DNA of 64,000 nt from Paenibacillus senegalensis JC66 (GCF_000285515.1 NZ_HE610960.1:197309-261308); one strand, 5' to 3'. Positions 9,064 to 17,765 are shown, numbered from the stretch's first letter. A program made the numbers and translations. Notes: a model not told the origin generated them from the letters alone.

Positions 9064-10386
9064 ATGGAAAAAACAAAGTCAAGCAAGCTGGATGTTATAT
9101 TCGAAAGCGCGATTGCTCCTCCCGCGGAAATGGACGAGTCTGCCGACGAACACGATTCCTCTGATGAATCGGCCGGAGCCGGCGATAAAGCAGGGAAAGG
9201 TTCGTTCAAGGAGTATTTCGCCATCGCCAGCATCCCTATGGTGCTCGTATTCGGCAATTCCATGCTTGTGCCTGTCCTTCCCGAGCTGCAGAGATCTCTT
9301 GGCATCAGCCAGTTTCAAAGCAGTCTTGTCATTACGTTATTTTCATTGGCTGCAGGGATTGTCATTCCCTTCGCCGGATATTTGTCTGACCGCTTCTCCC
9401 GCAAAGCGATTCTTATCCCTGCTCTGATTGTGTACGGAGCCGCCGGAATTCTTGCAGGCTTCGGTGCTATTTGGGGCTCCTATGCAGTTGTCATTTGGGC
9501 CCGGGCGCTGCAAGGAATAGGCGGTGCCGGAACAGCACCGATCGCCATGGCCCTCGTAGGAGATATGTACAAAGGAGGGGCGCAAAGCAAGGTGCTCGGA
9601 TTAACCGAGGCAGCCAACGGGACCGGGAAAGTGCTAAGTCCGATTCTCGGGTCTTTGCTGGCCTTAATCGTTTGGTATTCGGTCTTTTTCGCTTTTCCCG
9701 TGTTTTGTCTTATCTCGCTCATTGCCGTCTGGGCCTGGATCAAAGAGCCCAAAAAAGACAAGGAACCCCCTAAATTCACCACGTATATGGGAACTATCGG
9801 GGGCATACTTAAAGAAAAAGCAAGGTGGCTGATTACGTCTTTTTTTGCAGGCTCGCTTGCTCTCTTTATTTTATTCGGCGTGTTATTTTACTTATCAAAT
9901 ATACTCGAAGAGGAGCCTTACTTCATTGAAGGGGTGCCAAAAGGCTTGATTCTGGCAATTCCGCTTCTAGGGATGGTTATTACTTCCTACACAACAGGCA
10001 GCTTGATTAAAAAGAACGGAATACTTATGCGCTGGCTGATGAACATTGGCCTGCTGATGCTCACCGTCTCTTTGGCGCTGGCCATCTTTTTTTACAACCA
10101 AATTTATGTATTAATTGGGCTGCTGACCTTCGGCAGCATCGGCACCGGCCTGGTTTTGCCCTGCCTTAACAGTATGATTACCGGTTCGGTGGACAGCTCC
10201 GAGCGCGGTATGATTACATCGATTTATAACAGCCTTCGTTTTTTAGGGGTAGCCTTTGGTCCACCGTTATTCGGCTGGCTGATGGCCAAATCGGATAGTC
10301 TTGTCTTCATTACAGTATCCAGTCTTTCCCTTGTAACACTTGTACTTGTGTTTTTCCTGATCAAGCCGCCCGCCAAAGTGAGCTAG
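9064..10386 (+). CDS. MFS transporter (drug:H+ antiporter type)
   Basis: A polytopic export permease. After a polar, acidic N-terminal tail of about 45 residues, roughly 12 hydrophobic helices follow. The loop 2-3 signature appears as GYLSDRFSRK and a motif C-like glycine-rich helix as ALQGIGGAGTAPIAM. I chose the ATG at 9064, which follows CGGAGGAAAAA; an upstream start at 9025 lacks an RBS. The gene is monocistronic and ends before a strong hairpin. Substrate cannot be told; multidrug or siderophore export is possible. Confidence 0.85.
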   Translation: MEKTKSSKLDVIFESAIAPPAEMDESADEHDSSDESAGAGDKAGKGSFKEYFAIASIPMVLVFGNSMLVPVLPELQRSLGISQFQSSLVITLFSLAAGIVIPFAGYLSDRFSRKAILIPALIVYGAAGILAGFGAIWGSYAVVIWARALQGIGGAGTAPIAMALVGDMYKGGAQSKVLGLTEAANGTGKVLSPILGSLLALIVWYSVFFAFPVFCLISLIAVWAWIKEPKKDKEPPKFTTYMGTIGGILKEKARWLITSFFAGSLALFILFGVLFYLSNILEEEPYFIEGVPKGLILAIPLLGMVITSYTTGSLIKKNGILMRWLMNIGLLMLTVSLALAIFFYNQIYVLIGLLTFGSIGTGLVLPCLNSMITGSVDSSERGMITSIYNSLRFLGVAFGPPLFGWLMAKSDSLVFITVSSLSLVTLVLVFFLIKPPAKVS

Positions 10387-10507
10387 ATAGCAAGATAACC
10401 ATACCAAGCGTGGTTTTTGCTTCGAAGCTTAATCAGACATTTTGCGGGAACCCCGAAAAATCATTAATTTTGGCCAACAAAAAATTCTGGCTATAAGTTC
10501 AAAAAAA

Positions 10508-10572
10508 CCGGCATCTAAAGCAAAGCACAGGTAATCCGTCGTAGGAAACTGTAATTTGCTTTACCATGCCGG
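10508..10572 (-). terminator. extended hairpin/terminator between MFS and exonuclease genes
   Basis: Nested arms CCGGCAT/ATGCCGG, AAAGCAAA/TTTGCTTT and ACAG/CTGT form a long interrupted stem. On the minus strand the stem ends in CCGG followed by seven T residues, so it works best as the terminator of the exonuclease gene ending at 10625. It may also stop MFS transcripts. The internal loop of about 18 nt is longer than usual. Confidence 0.75.
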
Positions 10573-10624
10573 CGCGATACACCGATATAATCAAAAACGT
10601 GAATCCAGCATTGCAACAAAAAGC

Positions 10625-11368
10625 TCAAACCTGCGTCATGCGGCTCATACGCTCAAACAATTCACCAATGGTGTGGATCTGAATATTCTGGAGCTGACGG
10701 CTTAGCTTTGACCACAGCTGAGCCGTCATTAATGAATCCTCAAGCGCATCATGTCTGCGGCCGATCTCGATTTCATAGCGATCAAGCAAATGATCCAAGG
10801 AATAGTCTCGAATATCCGGATTCAACCATTTCGCAACCATCATGGTATCCAGCATAGGATGTCGAAGATGAGTGCGCGACGTCCTCCACAAGGCGCTGTC
10901 CAGAAACCGCTTATCATGTCCAGTACCGTGAGCCAGCAGCACTCTCGAATTAACAAAGTGCAAGAAATTTCGCAAGCCTTCCAGCAGCTCAGGCGCTTCT
11001 TTTCCCATATCGTCATTAATGCCGGTAAGCTCTTTAACCTCTTCGGGAATTCGCTTTTTCGGTTTGACCAGCGTATAGAAAGTCTCCTGCTCGTTAACTC
11101 TCTCTCCCTCCACCGCAACGGCTCCGATCGATAAAATTTCATCCCCGCCATAAGGTGAAAAGCCGGTCGTCTCCAAGTCAAACACAACGCCATTCAAGCT
11201 TTTGAGCTTCATTCGAAGCAGAGATTCTTTACGCTGATCCTTCATCACCGAACGAATAAACGCGATTTGCTGGGCATTTTGTGAATTGAACAAGGAAGCA
11301 ATCACCGGAGTAATTCCTCCCATACGGTAAAGATGCCACAGCTTGCCAGAGGCGCCCATATCCTTCAT
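10625..11368 (-). CDS. DEDDh 3'-5' exonuclease (DnaQ/epsilon-like)
   Basis: A 247-residue protein with an N-terminal extension of about 55 residues before the exonuclease fold. Catalytic motifs are visible: FDLETTGF (Exo I), LLAHGTGHDKRFLD (Exo II) and RRHDALEDS (Exo III, DEDDh type). It lies 44 bp downstream of a DUF294 nucleotidyltransferase gene on the same strand, a pairing common in bacteria. It may be a repair or tRNA-directed nuclease rather than a replicative proofreader, since PolC carries its own. Confidence 0.88.
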   Translation of the reverse strand: MKDMGASGKLWHLYRMGGITPVIASLFNSQNAQQIAFIRSVMKDQRKESLLRMKLKSLNGVVFDLETTGFSPYGGDEILSIGAVAVEGERVNEQETFYTLVKPKKRIPEEVKELTGINDDMGKEAPELLEGLRNFLHFVNSRVLLAHGTGHDKRFLDSALWRTSRTHLRHPMLDTMMVAKWLNPDIRDYSLDHLLDRYEIEIGRRHDALEDSLMTAQLWSKLSRQLQNIQIHTIGELFERMSRMTQV

Positions 11369-11412
11369 CGGCTTTGTCCCCCTTTACCATAGATCAGTTC
11401 AACTGATTGCAA

Positions 11413-12492
11413 TTAAACGGAAATGCGGCCATTTTCAAAAGCTTTGATCACAGACTCCACCTGCTGCTGCAGCTGCTTGCCCGCTTTTACCGCTATCTTA
11501 ATTTCCTTGCGCACCGATTTAGTCAGCATGCGAGGCGGAACCTTTCCGCTAGTGCTGTAATAGCCCTCTGCAATAAAACCTGTGGAGATTGAACGGTGCT
11601 TCAGCGTCAATTGAAAGGCGTCCTGCAATTCATCCGCCAGCGCGGGGGACAGCAATTGACTTGACTTTAATGTGTTCAGCCTGGCCAATGTAGCTGTCTC
11701 TTTGGAGTTTTGGAGCAGGGCCAGCAAGCGCACGCCATTTACTAGCGGAATATATGTACCGTACTTGACATCCACGCTTCCCGCCTCATGCCCATATTTT
11801 TCGCGAATTAATTGACCGAAAAAGCCTGTAGCCACCTTGCGATGCAGCGTATTATTAACAAGTCCTTGCAATAGCGAGGGACGGTTATTCAGCAGCTGAT
11901 AAAAAAATTTCCGCAAACTCTCGGTCAGAAAGCTGTCACCGTATACACAGCGCATATCGGCAAAGATTAATAAATAGCGATTGGCCTCCCAGTCGGAATT
12001 TTGAGTCCACTGCTCCAGCTGCTGCCGCCACTCGCCAATCGTTCGCCGCCAAAAAGCATTGCTGCTGATGACCTTGCCGTCACAAGGCGGATACCCGGCC
12101 GTTTCCAGCCCCTCCGTCACCTTCTCCGCGAAGGAAGCAAAATAGTGTTCCGCCCTTTCCTTATCCTCTTCCGCAGGTGCGTATACCAGTCCGCTGTCCT
12201 GATCGCTCCACAAGGTCTGTTCTTTTCTTCCCCCGCTCCCAAACAAAATATAGGCATACGAACAGGGAGCGAACCCTTCTCCCTTTTCCAAGAGCTTGCT
12301 CTCGGAAAGAAAGAGGGTTCTGCGGATAATCGAGTCATGGACTTCGTTGAGATGCTCGTTCCATGCAAGAGGATGTTCGGCAAGCCGAGACTGCTGAATT
12401 TGTTTGGTCCAATCATCCCTAATAGCTGCAAGCTCTTCATAACTTCCGGCTTGAATAATTTTGGAATGAATCATTCTCATGAACCTCTGCAT
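11413..12492 (-). CDS. DUF294-type nucleotidyltransferase-like protein
   Basis: The centre shows a GSGGRKEQTLWSDQDSG motif, the nucleotidyltransferase pattern of the GlnD/DUF294 group with the metal-binding DxD, and the C-terminal all-helical DUF294_C region follows. Relatives usually carry CBS or cNMP domains; here there are none. I chose the ATG at 12492, preceded by GGAAGGAAGGTG, over a TTG at 12552 that lacks an RBS. It is probably co-transcribed with the exonuclease downstream. The substrate is unknown. Confidence 0.8.
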   Translation of the reverse strand: MQRFMRMIHSKIIQAGSYEELAAIRDDWTKQIQQSRLAEHPLAWNEHLNEVHDSIIRRTLFLSESKLLEKGEGFAPCSYAYILFGSGGRKEQTLWSDQDSGLVYAPAEEDKERAEHYFASFAEKVTEGLETAGYPPCDGKVISSNAFWRRTIGEWRQQLEQWTQNSDWEANRYLLIFADMRCVYGDSFLTESLRKFFYQLLNNRPSLLQGLVNNTLHRKVATGFFGQLIREKYGHEAGSVDVKYGTYIPLVNGVRLLALLQNSKETATLARLNTLKSSQLLSPALADELQDAFQLTLKHRSISTGFIAEGYYSTSGKVPPRMLTKSVRKEIKIAVKAGKQLQQQVESVIKAFENGRISV

Positions 12493-12581
12493 TGACAACA
12501 GCACCTTCCTTCCCCCAATTTCTAAAAATAGGTGCTTCTTGCTATAAACCAAGGAGGCTGCTGCCCGACAGGTATTACGCC

Positions 12582-13976
12582 TTATAAAACAGCTCCTCGG
12601 TCGCTGGCTTGCTTCATCTGCTCCGGGTAACCGTAGACGCCGTGCTCGCTAAGATCCAAACCGACTGTTTCTTCTTCTTCCGTAACTCTCAGTCCGGTCG
12701 TTACCTTAATAGCATACAGAATAATGAACGACAATACAGCGACAAATACAATCGTGCCGGCAACTCCGAGCGCCTGCACGCCTAATTGATGAAATCCGCC
12801 GCCATAGAACAGACCGGCTTCGCCGCCATTTGCAGCAGCCAGCTCAGGAGTAGCAAAGAATCCTGTAGAAAGCGTACCCCAAATCCCGGCTACGCCATGG
12901 ACAGATACCGCGTAGATCGGATCGTCAATCCCCATTTTCTCAAACCATTGAGAGCATAAGAAGCCGACAATTCCAGCAACCGCACCGATCACTACTGCAG
13001 CCCATGCATCAACAAAAGCACACGATGCCGTAATTGCAACCAATGCAGCAAGCACACCGTTCAGCAGACTCGTAATGTCTCCTTTGCCTAGAGCCATCCA
13101 GGAGATCAGCATCGCCGCCAATGCCCCGGCTGCTGCCGCCAGCACTGTATTAAAGGCTACAAATCCGAAAAAGCCATCATCTAACGCGCTTAATGTACTG
13201 GCCGGGTTAAAGCCAAACCAGCCGATCCAGATGATCAATACTCCTAGTACGGAAAACACCTGGTTATGTCCGAGAATAGCATTAGGCGTGCGGTCTTTGT
13301 TAAAGCGGCCCAAACGAGGCTTGAGCATTAAGGTGGCCACCAATGCAGCAGTGGCACCGGTCAAGTGCACAACGGTGGAGCCCGCAAAGTCCTGCTTACC
13401 GAGCTCTCCCAGCCAACCGCCGCCCCACACCCAGTGAGCAACAACCGGATAAATAATAACGGTAAAAAGAAAACCGAAAATTACATAAACGCTAAGCTTG
13501 GCTCTTTCTGCAAAGCCGCCTCCGGCAATCGCCAGGGAAACACCTGCGAAGGCGAGGTGAAAGAGGAACAAAATCGAGATAGGAATGTCTCCGGCTAACG
13601 AATCAAAGGAAGCTGCTGCTTGTTCAGCTGTACCATTAACAAAGAATCCTGTCGTTCCAAAGAAGCTGTTTCCGTTCCCGAAGGCAAATCCAAAGCCTAG
13701 TGCCCAGAAGGCGATGACGGCTACTCCGAAAGACAAGACTGTTTTCCCGGCAATGTGTCCGGCATTCTTCATCCGCGAGGATCCCGCTTCCAGCATGGCG
13801 AATCCTGCCTGCATGAAAATGACCAGCACAGCCCCTATCAGGACCCATAGAGAATTCAGTCCTGCTGTTAATTCAGCCGCCGATGCTCCTTCTGCCGCAT
13901 TCGCAACGGCAGGGAATAGCATTCCTGCAAAGATTAAACCTGCAAGCTTTTTAGACAACCCCATCATCTCCTTCAT
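12582..13976 (-). CDS. amt: ammonium transporter
   Basis: An Amt/MEP/Rh channel with an N-terminal signal-like segment (about residues 8-28, ending AVANA) and 11 transmembrane helices. Family motifs include FMQAGFAMLEAG, FHLAFA (external gate), and a HVWGGGWL-like segment around the pore. The C-terminal tail (about 25 residues) would face PII, but no glnK gene is adjacent. The exact start is uncertain: the ATG at 13976 lies before AAGGAG, which could serve a TTG 15 bp further in. A candidate GlnR/TnrA box and a sigma-A promoter lie upstream. Confidence 0.93.
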   Translation of the reverse strand: MKEMMGLSKKLAGLIFAGMLFPAVANAAEGASAAELTAGLNSLWVLIGAVLVIFMQAGFAMLEAGSSRMKNAGHIAGKTVLSFGVAVIAFWALGFGFAFGNGNSFFGTTGFFVNGTAEQAAASFDSLAGDIPISILFLFHLAFAGVSLAIAGGGFAERAKLSVYVIFGFLFTVIIYPVVAHWVWGGGWLGELGKQDFAGSTVVHLTGATAALVATLMLKPRLGRFNKDRTPNAILGHNQVFSVLGVLIIWIGWFGFNPASTLSALDDGFFGFVAFNTVLAAAAGALAAMLISWMALGKGDITSLLNGVLAALVAITASCAFVDAWAAVVIGAVAGIVGFLCSQWFEKMGIDDPIYAVSVHGVAGIWGTLSTGFFATPELAAANGGEAGLFYGGGFHQLGVQALGVAGTIVFVAVLSFIILYAIKVTTGLRVTEEEETVGLDLSEHGVYGYPEQMKQASDRGAVL

Positions 13977-13980
13977 TTAA

Positions 13981-13997
13981 TGTTATATTTCATTACA
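13981..13997 (-). promoter_or_regulatory. candidate GlnR/TnrA box at the amt leader
   Basis: The 17-bp sequence TGTTA-N7-TTACA fits the GlnR/TnrA consensus TGTNA-N7-TNACA exactly. It sits between the promoter and the amt start codon, about 20-40 bp after the predicted transcription start, a position that suits repression. Confidence 0.7.
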
Positions 13998-14018
13998 TAT
14001 AAGGAAAACCTTTATGTC

Positions 14019-14047
14019 ATTATATATGGGAATGGCTGTTTTGACAA
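14019..14047 (-). promoter_or_regulatory. sigma-A promoter of amt
   Basis: Read on the minus strand, TTGTCA (14042-14047) and TATAAT (14019-14024) are 17 bp apart. This is close to the sigma-A consensus. Confidence 0.75.
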
Positions 14048-14052
14048 TTATT

Positions 14053-14070
14053 TTTTTCGATATCGAAAAA
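14053..14070. promoter_or_regulatory. 18-bp perfect palindrome upstream of the amt promoter
   Basis: TTTTTCGAT/ATCGAAAAA is a perfect palindrome lying just upstream of the amt -35 box (about -42 to -59). The location suits an activator or a shared operator with the divergent merR gene. The factor is unknown. Confidence 0.5.
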
Positions 14071-14173
14071 TTTATTTACATTAAGTCAACAAACCTTACA
14101 TGAACAATTTTGTTTTTCAATAAAAGTTCGCCTTTTCTCCAAAATTGACAGCGTTTTCAACAAAGCAATACGT

Positions 14174-14203
14174 TTGACTGTATGGTCTTTTGTACAGTAT
14201 TAT
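14174..14203 (+). promoter_or_regulatory. merR promoter with operator dyad in the spacer
   Basis: TTGACT (14174-14179) and TATTAT (14198-14203) are 18 bp apart. A dyad ACTGTA-N10-TACAGT (14177-14198) spans the spacer, which is where MerR-family proteins bind. Autoregulation by the downstream MerR protein is the simplest reading. Confidence 0.6.
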
Positions 14204-14253
14204 TGGGCTAATATACTAGCTAGAAGAAGTGGAGGGAATCATAGAATGGGGAT

Positions 14254-14685
14254 ATGAAGCTTTATCGCATAGGTGAGGTTGCCAGGTTGGCGAGCTTAAG
14301 TCATCGAACAATAGATTACTATACCAAGATCGGTCTGCTGACCCCGGTAAAGCGTAGTTCCAGCAATTACCGCTATTATGATGATGAAACGTTGCAGCGC
14401 TTGAAACGTATTGAAATGATGAAAAAAGAGAAATATACGTTAGAAGAAATTAAAAGCAGTTTGGATTTGTTGAGTAAAGTTAGCAAGAATGAGGACGTTA
14501 CCGACAAATTAGCATCTGTGCAGCTGCAAATGCAGCAGCTTGAGAAAGAGGTCAAAGAACTCAGTCCTCTCCTCGAGCAGATGAAGCCTCAACAGGCGAG
14601 GAAGCTTTATAAGCTGCTCACTCCGCAAAGTGCAGCATGTATAGAGGCGCTGTTGCTATTTCTCGGCAAAGGTCCTCTTCTGTAA
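14254..14685 (+). CDS. MerR-family transcriptional regulator
   Basis: A 143-residue regulator with the N-terminal winged helix (MKLYRIGEVARLASLSHRTI, then YYTKIGLL) and a coiled coil at about 85-120. The short C-terminal region has no cysteine cluster typical of metal sensors. It is not GlnR or TnrA by its recognition helix. The best RBS (GGAGGG) serves an ATG at 14246 that opens a three-codon ORF whose TGA overlaps this gene's ATG, so translation may begin by reinitiation. Its targets may include itself and the adjacent genes. Confidence 0.85.
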   Translation: MKLYRIGEVARLASLSHRTIDYYTKIGLLTPVKRSSSNYRYYDDETLQRLKRIEMMKKEKYTLEEIKSSLDLLSKVSKNEDVTDKLASVQLQMQQLEKEVKELSPLLEQMKPQQARKLYKLLTPQSAACIEALLLFLGKGPLL

Positions 14686-14711
14686 TTCATTCCTTATAAG
14701 GGGGAGTGTAT

Positions 14712-15404
14712 ATGATATTTCCTTTCTATTATCCATGGGACCTGCTGATTTTGGCTGCATTTGGACTGTCTATCCTGGCATCCTTCCGCGTCAAGAGCAC
14801 ATTTAACAAGTGGGCCCAGGTTCGCACCAATTACGGCTTGACGGGCTATGAGGCGGCGCGCAGACTGCTGGACAACAACGGCCTGCATGATATACCTATC
14901 GAGCCGGTCCGCGGCGCGCTTACTGACCATTACGACCCGATCAACCGGGTAGTTCGTTTGTCCGAGCCGGTTTATTACGAGTCGTCCATATCGGCCGTTT
15001 CCGTTGCCTGCCACGAAGTAGGACACGCAATCCAGCACAAAGAAAGCTACCCGATGCTCGTAGCCAGACATAAAATGTTTCCAGTTGTCAACCTTAGTTC
15101 CAGAATAGCCCCATTGCTGATCATTGCCGGGCTGATCTTTCAACAGTTCAATCAATTGCTGCTGCTCGGAATCATATTCTTCTCTGCAGCCGTATTGTTT
15201 CAAATCGTGACCCTGCCTGTAGAGTTCAACGCCAGCAGCAGGGCCCGCAACCTGATGGTGGCCGAGGGATTCATCACCAATGATGAAGAAACAGGCGTAG
15301 CCAAGGTGCTGAATGCGGCCGCTATGACTTATGTAGCCGCCACATTGATAGCCGTCCTGGAGCTGGTGAAGTATATAGCGATTTTCTCGAATCGAAACAA
15401 TTAA
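14712..15404 (+). CDS. yugP: YugP-type membrane zinc metallopeptidase
   Basis: A neutral zinc metallopeptidase family protein of 230 residues. A membrane helix lies at the N-terminus, the HEVGHAIQH zinc motif at about residues 102-110, and two or more helices follow the active site. I chose the ATG at 14712, five bases after AAGGGGGAG, over the GTG at 14706. The gene follows merR by 26 bp and is probably co-transcribed. The physiological substrate is not known for the family. Confidence 0.88.
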   Translation: MIFPFYYPWDLLILAAFGLSILASFRVKSTFNKWAQVRTNYGLTGYEAARRLLDNNGLHDIPIEPVRGALTDHYDPINRVVRLSEPVYYESSISAVSVACHEVGHAIQHKESYPMLVARHKMFPVVNLSSRIAPLLIIAGLIFQQFNQLLLLGIIFFSAAVLFQIVTLPVEFNASSRARNLMVAEGFITNDEETGVAKVLNAAAMTYVAATLIAVLELVKYIAIFSNRNN

Positions 15405-15428
15405 ATCTAACCGCTTTGAGCATAAAAA

Positions 15429-15457
15429 AAGGATCGTCCTTACCGGGGACGGTCCTT
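15429..15457. terminator. terminator between yugP and the LysR gene
   Basis: An 11-bp stem (AAGGATCGTCC / GGACGGTCCTT, one wobble) with a 7-nt loop follows yugP and runs into GTTATTAGTTAT. An A-run upstream would let it work for the converging LysR gene as well. Confidence 0.75.
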
Positions 15458-15499
15458 GTTATTAGTTATCAGATATTGGTGCCCGCGTCCTTGTTGACA

Positions 15500-16423
15500 T
15501 TAGAAAAACCTGGAGGCACCGTAGCAGCTGCCGCTCTCCGTCTTGAAATAGTCCAGCAGGAACCGGCGGAACACGTCCGATACAGGCGGCAGTTTTTCAT
15601 TTTTTCGCCGGATGAGGCCGATCGTCCGCGTGACTACCGGATCTGTAATTCTTAACTTAACCGGCTGCAGCTGTGAGGTTTCCATAAGCGCCATCTCCGG
15701 AATAAGACTGACGCCGAGCCCTGCCGCTACAAGACCGCGAATAGTATCCGTCTCTTCCCCTTCGAAACCGATTACCGGAATAAAGCCGGCTGATTTGCAT
15801 GCGGCAATAACGATCGTTCTCAAGGAGTACGCATCGCTGAACATGACAAAGGACTCATCCTTCAATTCTTTCAATGGAACGCTCTCTTCCCCGGCCAGCT
15901 TATGCTCCTTGGGCAAAATTCCGTACAGCTCCTCCGTCATTAGGAGCTCTCCTTCTACATAAGTGCTGCTGTCAGGCAGAGGGGAAATAAAAGAAAGGTC
16001 GAGCTCACCGTTCACGATATCGCGGATTAAATGACTATAGGTCCCCTGCTTCAAACGAAACTTGACCTCAGGATATTTCTCTCTAAATTTTGCAATGAGT
16101 GTCGGCAGCAGAATAATGCCGAGGCTGTGTGGAAAGCCGATTCGAACTTCGCCCTTGGTCGGATCTAAAAATTGCTGAACCTCCGATACCGCCCGCTCCA
16201 AATCGTTCATAACGGACTCAATACGGGTTAAGAACATTTTACCCGCCGGTGTGATTTGCAGATTTCTGCCTTTTTGCACAAATAAAGTAACGCCCAGTTC
16301 CTGCTCAAGCTGGTTGATCTGCCGGCTGACCGCCGATTGGGCAACATGCAGCTCTTCAGCCGCCTGGGTAACATGCTGTTTTTTAGCTACTTTAACAAAG
16401 TACTGCAATTGTCGAAGCTCCAC
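15500..16423 (-). CDS. LysR-family regulator, GltC-like
   Basis: The N-terminal helix-turn-helix (ELRQLQYFVKVAKKQHVTQAA, HVAQSAVSRQI) closely resembles GltC-group regulators. A substrate-binding domain follows from about residue 90. The GTG at 16423 sits ten bases after AAAGGA; a longer reading frame upstream lacks an RBS. It is divergent from tpx across about 150 bp, and gltAB is not nearby, so the target may be tpx or a distant locus. Ligand unknown. Confidence 0.85.
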   Translation of the reverse strand: MELRQLQYFVKVAKKQHVTQAAEELHVAQSAVSRQINQLEQELGVTLFVQKGRNLQITPAGKMFLTRIESVMNDLERAVSEVQQFLDPTKGEVRIGFPHSLGIILLPTLIAKFREKYPEVKFRLKQGTYSHLIRDIVNGELDLSFISPLPDSSTYVEGELLMTEELYGILPKEHKLAGEESVPLKELKDESFVMFSDAYSLRTIVIAACKSAGFIPVIGFEGEETDTIRGLVAAGLGVSLIPEMALMETSQLQPVKLRITDPVVTRTIGLIRRKNEKLPPVSDVFRRFLLDYFKTESGSCYGASRFF

Positions 16424-16483
16424 AAGACATGATTCCTTTCTTCTGGGCATCACGGAAGAGGGAAAACCTTCACCTGGCCCTTA

Positions 16484-16514
16484 TTGGACAAGTCAGGATT
16501 ACTCATATTATAAT
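16484..16514 (+). promoter_or_regulatory. probable tpx promoter
   Basis: TTGGAC (16484-16489) and TATAAT (16509-16514) are 19 bp apart. The -10 lies in a 12-bp palindrome, ATATTATAATAT. This recalls an AT-rich PerR/Fur half-site, but the match is too short to claim one. Confidence 0.5.
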
Positions 16515-16576
16515 ATAGAGGCAATGCTTTATACATAATGCTCGTTAACCGGGTTAAATACAAAGGAGGAAATTCC

Positions 16577-17098
16577 ATGGCACAAGAACGCACCAATGTT
16601 GCCACATTGAAAGGCAATCCAATTACTCTGTTAGGTCCTGAATTAAAAGTTGGCGATCAAGCTCCTGATTTCAAGCTGAACAAGAGCCTGGTAGAAACCG
16701 CCGCCTTATCCGATTTTGCCGGAAAAGTAAAATTGATCAGCGTAGTTCCTTCTCTTGACACCGGCGTGTGCGATCAGCAAACCCGCAAATTCAATGAAGC
16801 TGCTGGAGAACTGGGCGATAACGTAGTGGTCCTGACCGTCAGCGTAGACCTTCCTATGGCCCAAGCCCGCTGGTGCGGAGCCGCAGGTGTAGACAAGGTT
16901 GTGACTTTGTCCGACTACAAGGAGCGCTCCTTCGGAACAGATTACGGAGTGCTGATCAAGGAATTGCAGCTGCTCATGCGCTCGATCTTTGTTGTAGACG
17001 CAGATAACAAAATTCAGTACGTAGAATACCTGTCGGAAATGACCGAGCATCCTAATTACGAAGCGGCACTGGAAGCAACCAAGAAGCTGGTCAAGTAA
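16577..17098 (+). CDS. tpx: thiol peroxidase (atypical 2-Cys peroxiredoxin)
   Basis: It reduces hydrogen and alkyl peroxides using thioredoxin. The peroxidatic Cys is in [11 protein letters not shown] with the Thr and resolving Cys in QARWCGAAG, the normal Tpx spacing. Length is 173 residues, usual for the family. The ATG at 16577 follows AAAGGAGG, so an upstream frame extension is rejected. The gene is monocistronic with a clear terminator and divergent from the LysR gene. Confidence 0.95.
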   Translation: MAQERTNVATLKGNPITLLGPELKVGDQAPDFKLNKSLVETAALSDFAGKVKLISVVPSLDTGVCDQQTRKFNEAAGELGDNVVVLTVSVDLPMAQARWCGAAGVDKVVTLSDYKERSFGTDYGVLIKELQLLMRSIFVVDADNKIQYVEYLSEMTEHPNYEAALEATKKLVK

Positions 17099-17126
17099 TA
17101 ACGGCCCTCTCTCGTGAGAGAGACAT

Positions 17127-17163
17127 ACAAAAAGCGGGGGAACACTCTTCCCTCGCTTTTTGT
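17127..17163. terminator. tpx terminator (bidirectional)
   Basis: The stem ACAAAAAGCG...CGCTTTTTGT, with further G/C pairing inside, has A- and T-runs built into its arms, so it can stop transcription both from tpx and from the converging DUF1499 gene. Confidence 0.8.
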
Positions 17164-17208
17164 AGTTTGTCTATCCGGCTGCGGCTTGCTCTATCCGTAC
17201 GGCCTGCT

Positions 17209-17634
17209 TCAGGAAATTTTGTATGCAGAAAGTCTGCGGTCCAAAGCACTGTAAATATCGAGGATCGTCCGATAATTAGATCCCAAATCACCAAGAGATC
17301 CTCGGGATGCGGAATAAATATCGACGGCGCTCTTTACAGGAGTGATAGCAAACAAAGTCAGCGTAATATCTTGACGTCGACCGGTAATGGTTCTTCGCTC
17401 AACGACTATCTCCCCCACACTCGGAACCTCGTGAAGGATTTTGTAACCGTTCAGCTTTTTCAATGCGCCGACAACCTCATCCCACAGCTTATCCTTGGAA
17501 AGCCTGTAATGCCTTGTCTTCAACAAAGGGTCTCTAGCTTTTTCACCTGTTTGCTCATGACTTCGTATCACTCCGACCAATGTTCTTTTCAACAAAGTTT
17601 CCTGCCCCCCCAAAGTGACCCTAACGGTCTGCAC
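17209..17634 (-). CDS. DUF1499 family protein
   Basis: A small protein of about 128-142 residues matching the DUF1499 pattern (DPLLKTRHY, the KLWDEVVGALKKL helix, the LTLFAITPVKSAVDIYSASR strand and the LGSNYRTILDIYSALD C-terminus). The family has no established function. The GTG at 17634 follows AAGGAAAAGG; a TTG at 17592 is an alternative after CAGGA. Confidence 0.7.
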   Translation of the reverse strand: MQTVRVTLGGQETLLKRTLVGVIRSHEQTGEKARDPLLKTRHYRLSKDKLWDEVVGALKKLNGYKILHEVPSVGEIVVERRTITGRRQDITLTLFAITPVKSAVDIYSASRGSLGDLGSNYRTILDIYSALDRRLSAYKIS

Positions 17635-17734
17635 AGCAATCCTTTTCCTTCATCTTACCATTCTTTCACCAGAAGAAAAAGAGGGTACTTGAGAAAACCC
17701 CTTCCAAGGCCTTTTCCTGATGATGTACTTCTTC

Positions 17735-17755
17735 AAGCAGAACACGCTTCTGCTT
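17735..17755 (-). terminator. hairpin after galT
   Basis: A perfect 8-bp stem AAGCAGAA/TTCTGCTT with a 5-nt loop lies 11 bp after the galT stop. No T-run follows on the minus strand, so termination is uncertain. Confidence 0.4.
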
Positions 17756-17765
17756 GAGGCTTTTG

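Noticed and set aside
10508..10572. Riboswitch between the MFS and exonuclease genes
   Set aside because: The structure sits at the 3' ends of converging genes and ends in a T-run, so terminator is the simpler reading.
12001..12495. 164-codon plus-strand ORF opposite the DUF294 gene
   Set aside because: It is a complementary-frame shadow of a well-supported gene and has no family-like sequence.
16484..16516. PerR box at tpx
   Set aside because: Only an AT-rich 12-bp palindrome is present; it falls short of the 15-bp PerR consensus.
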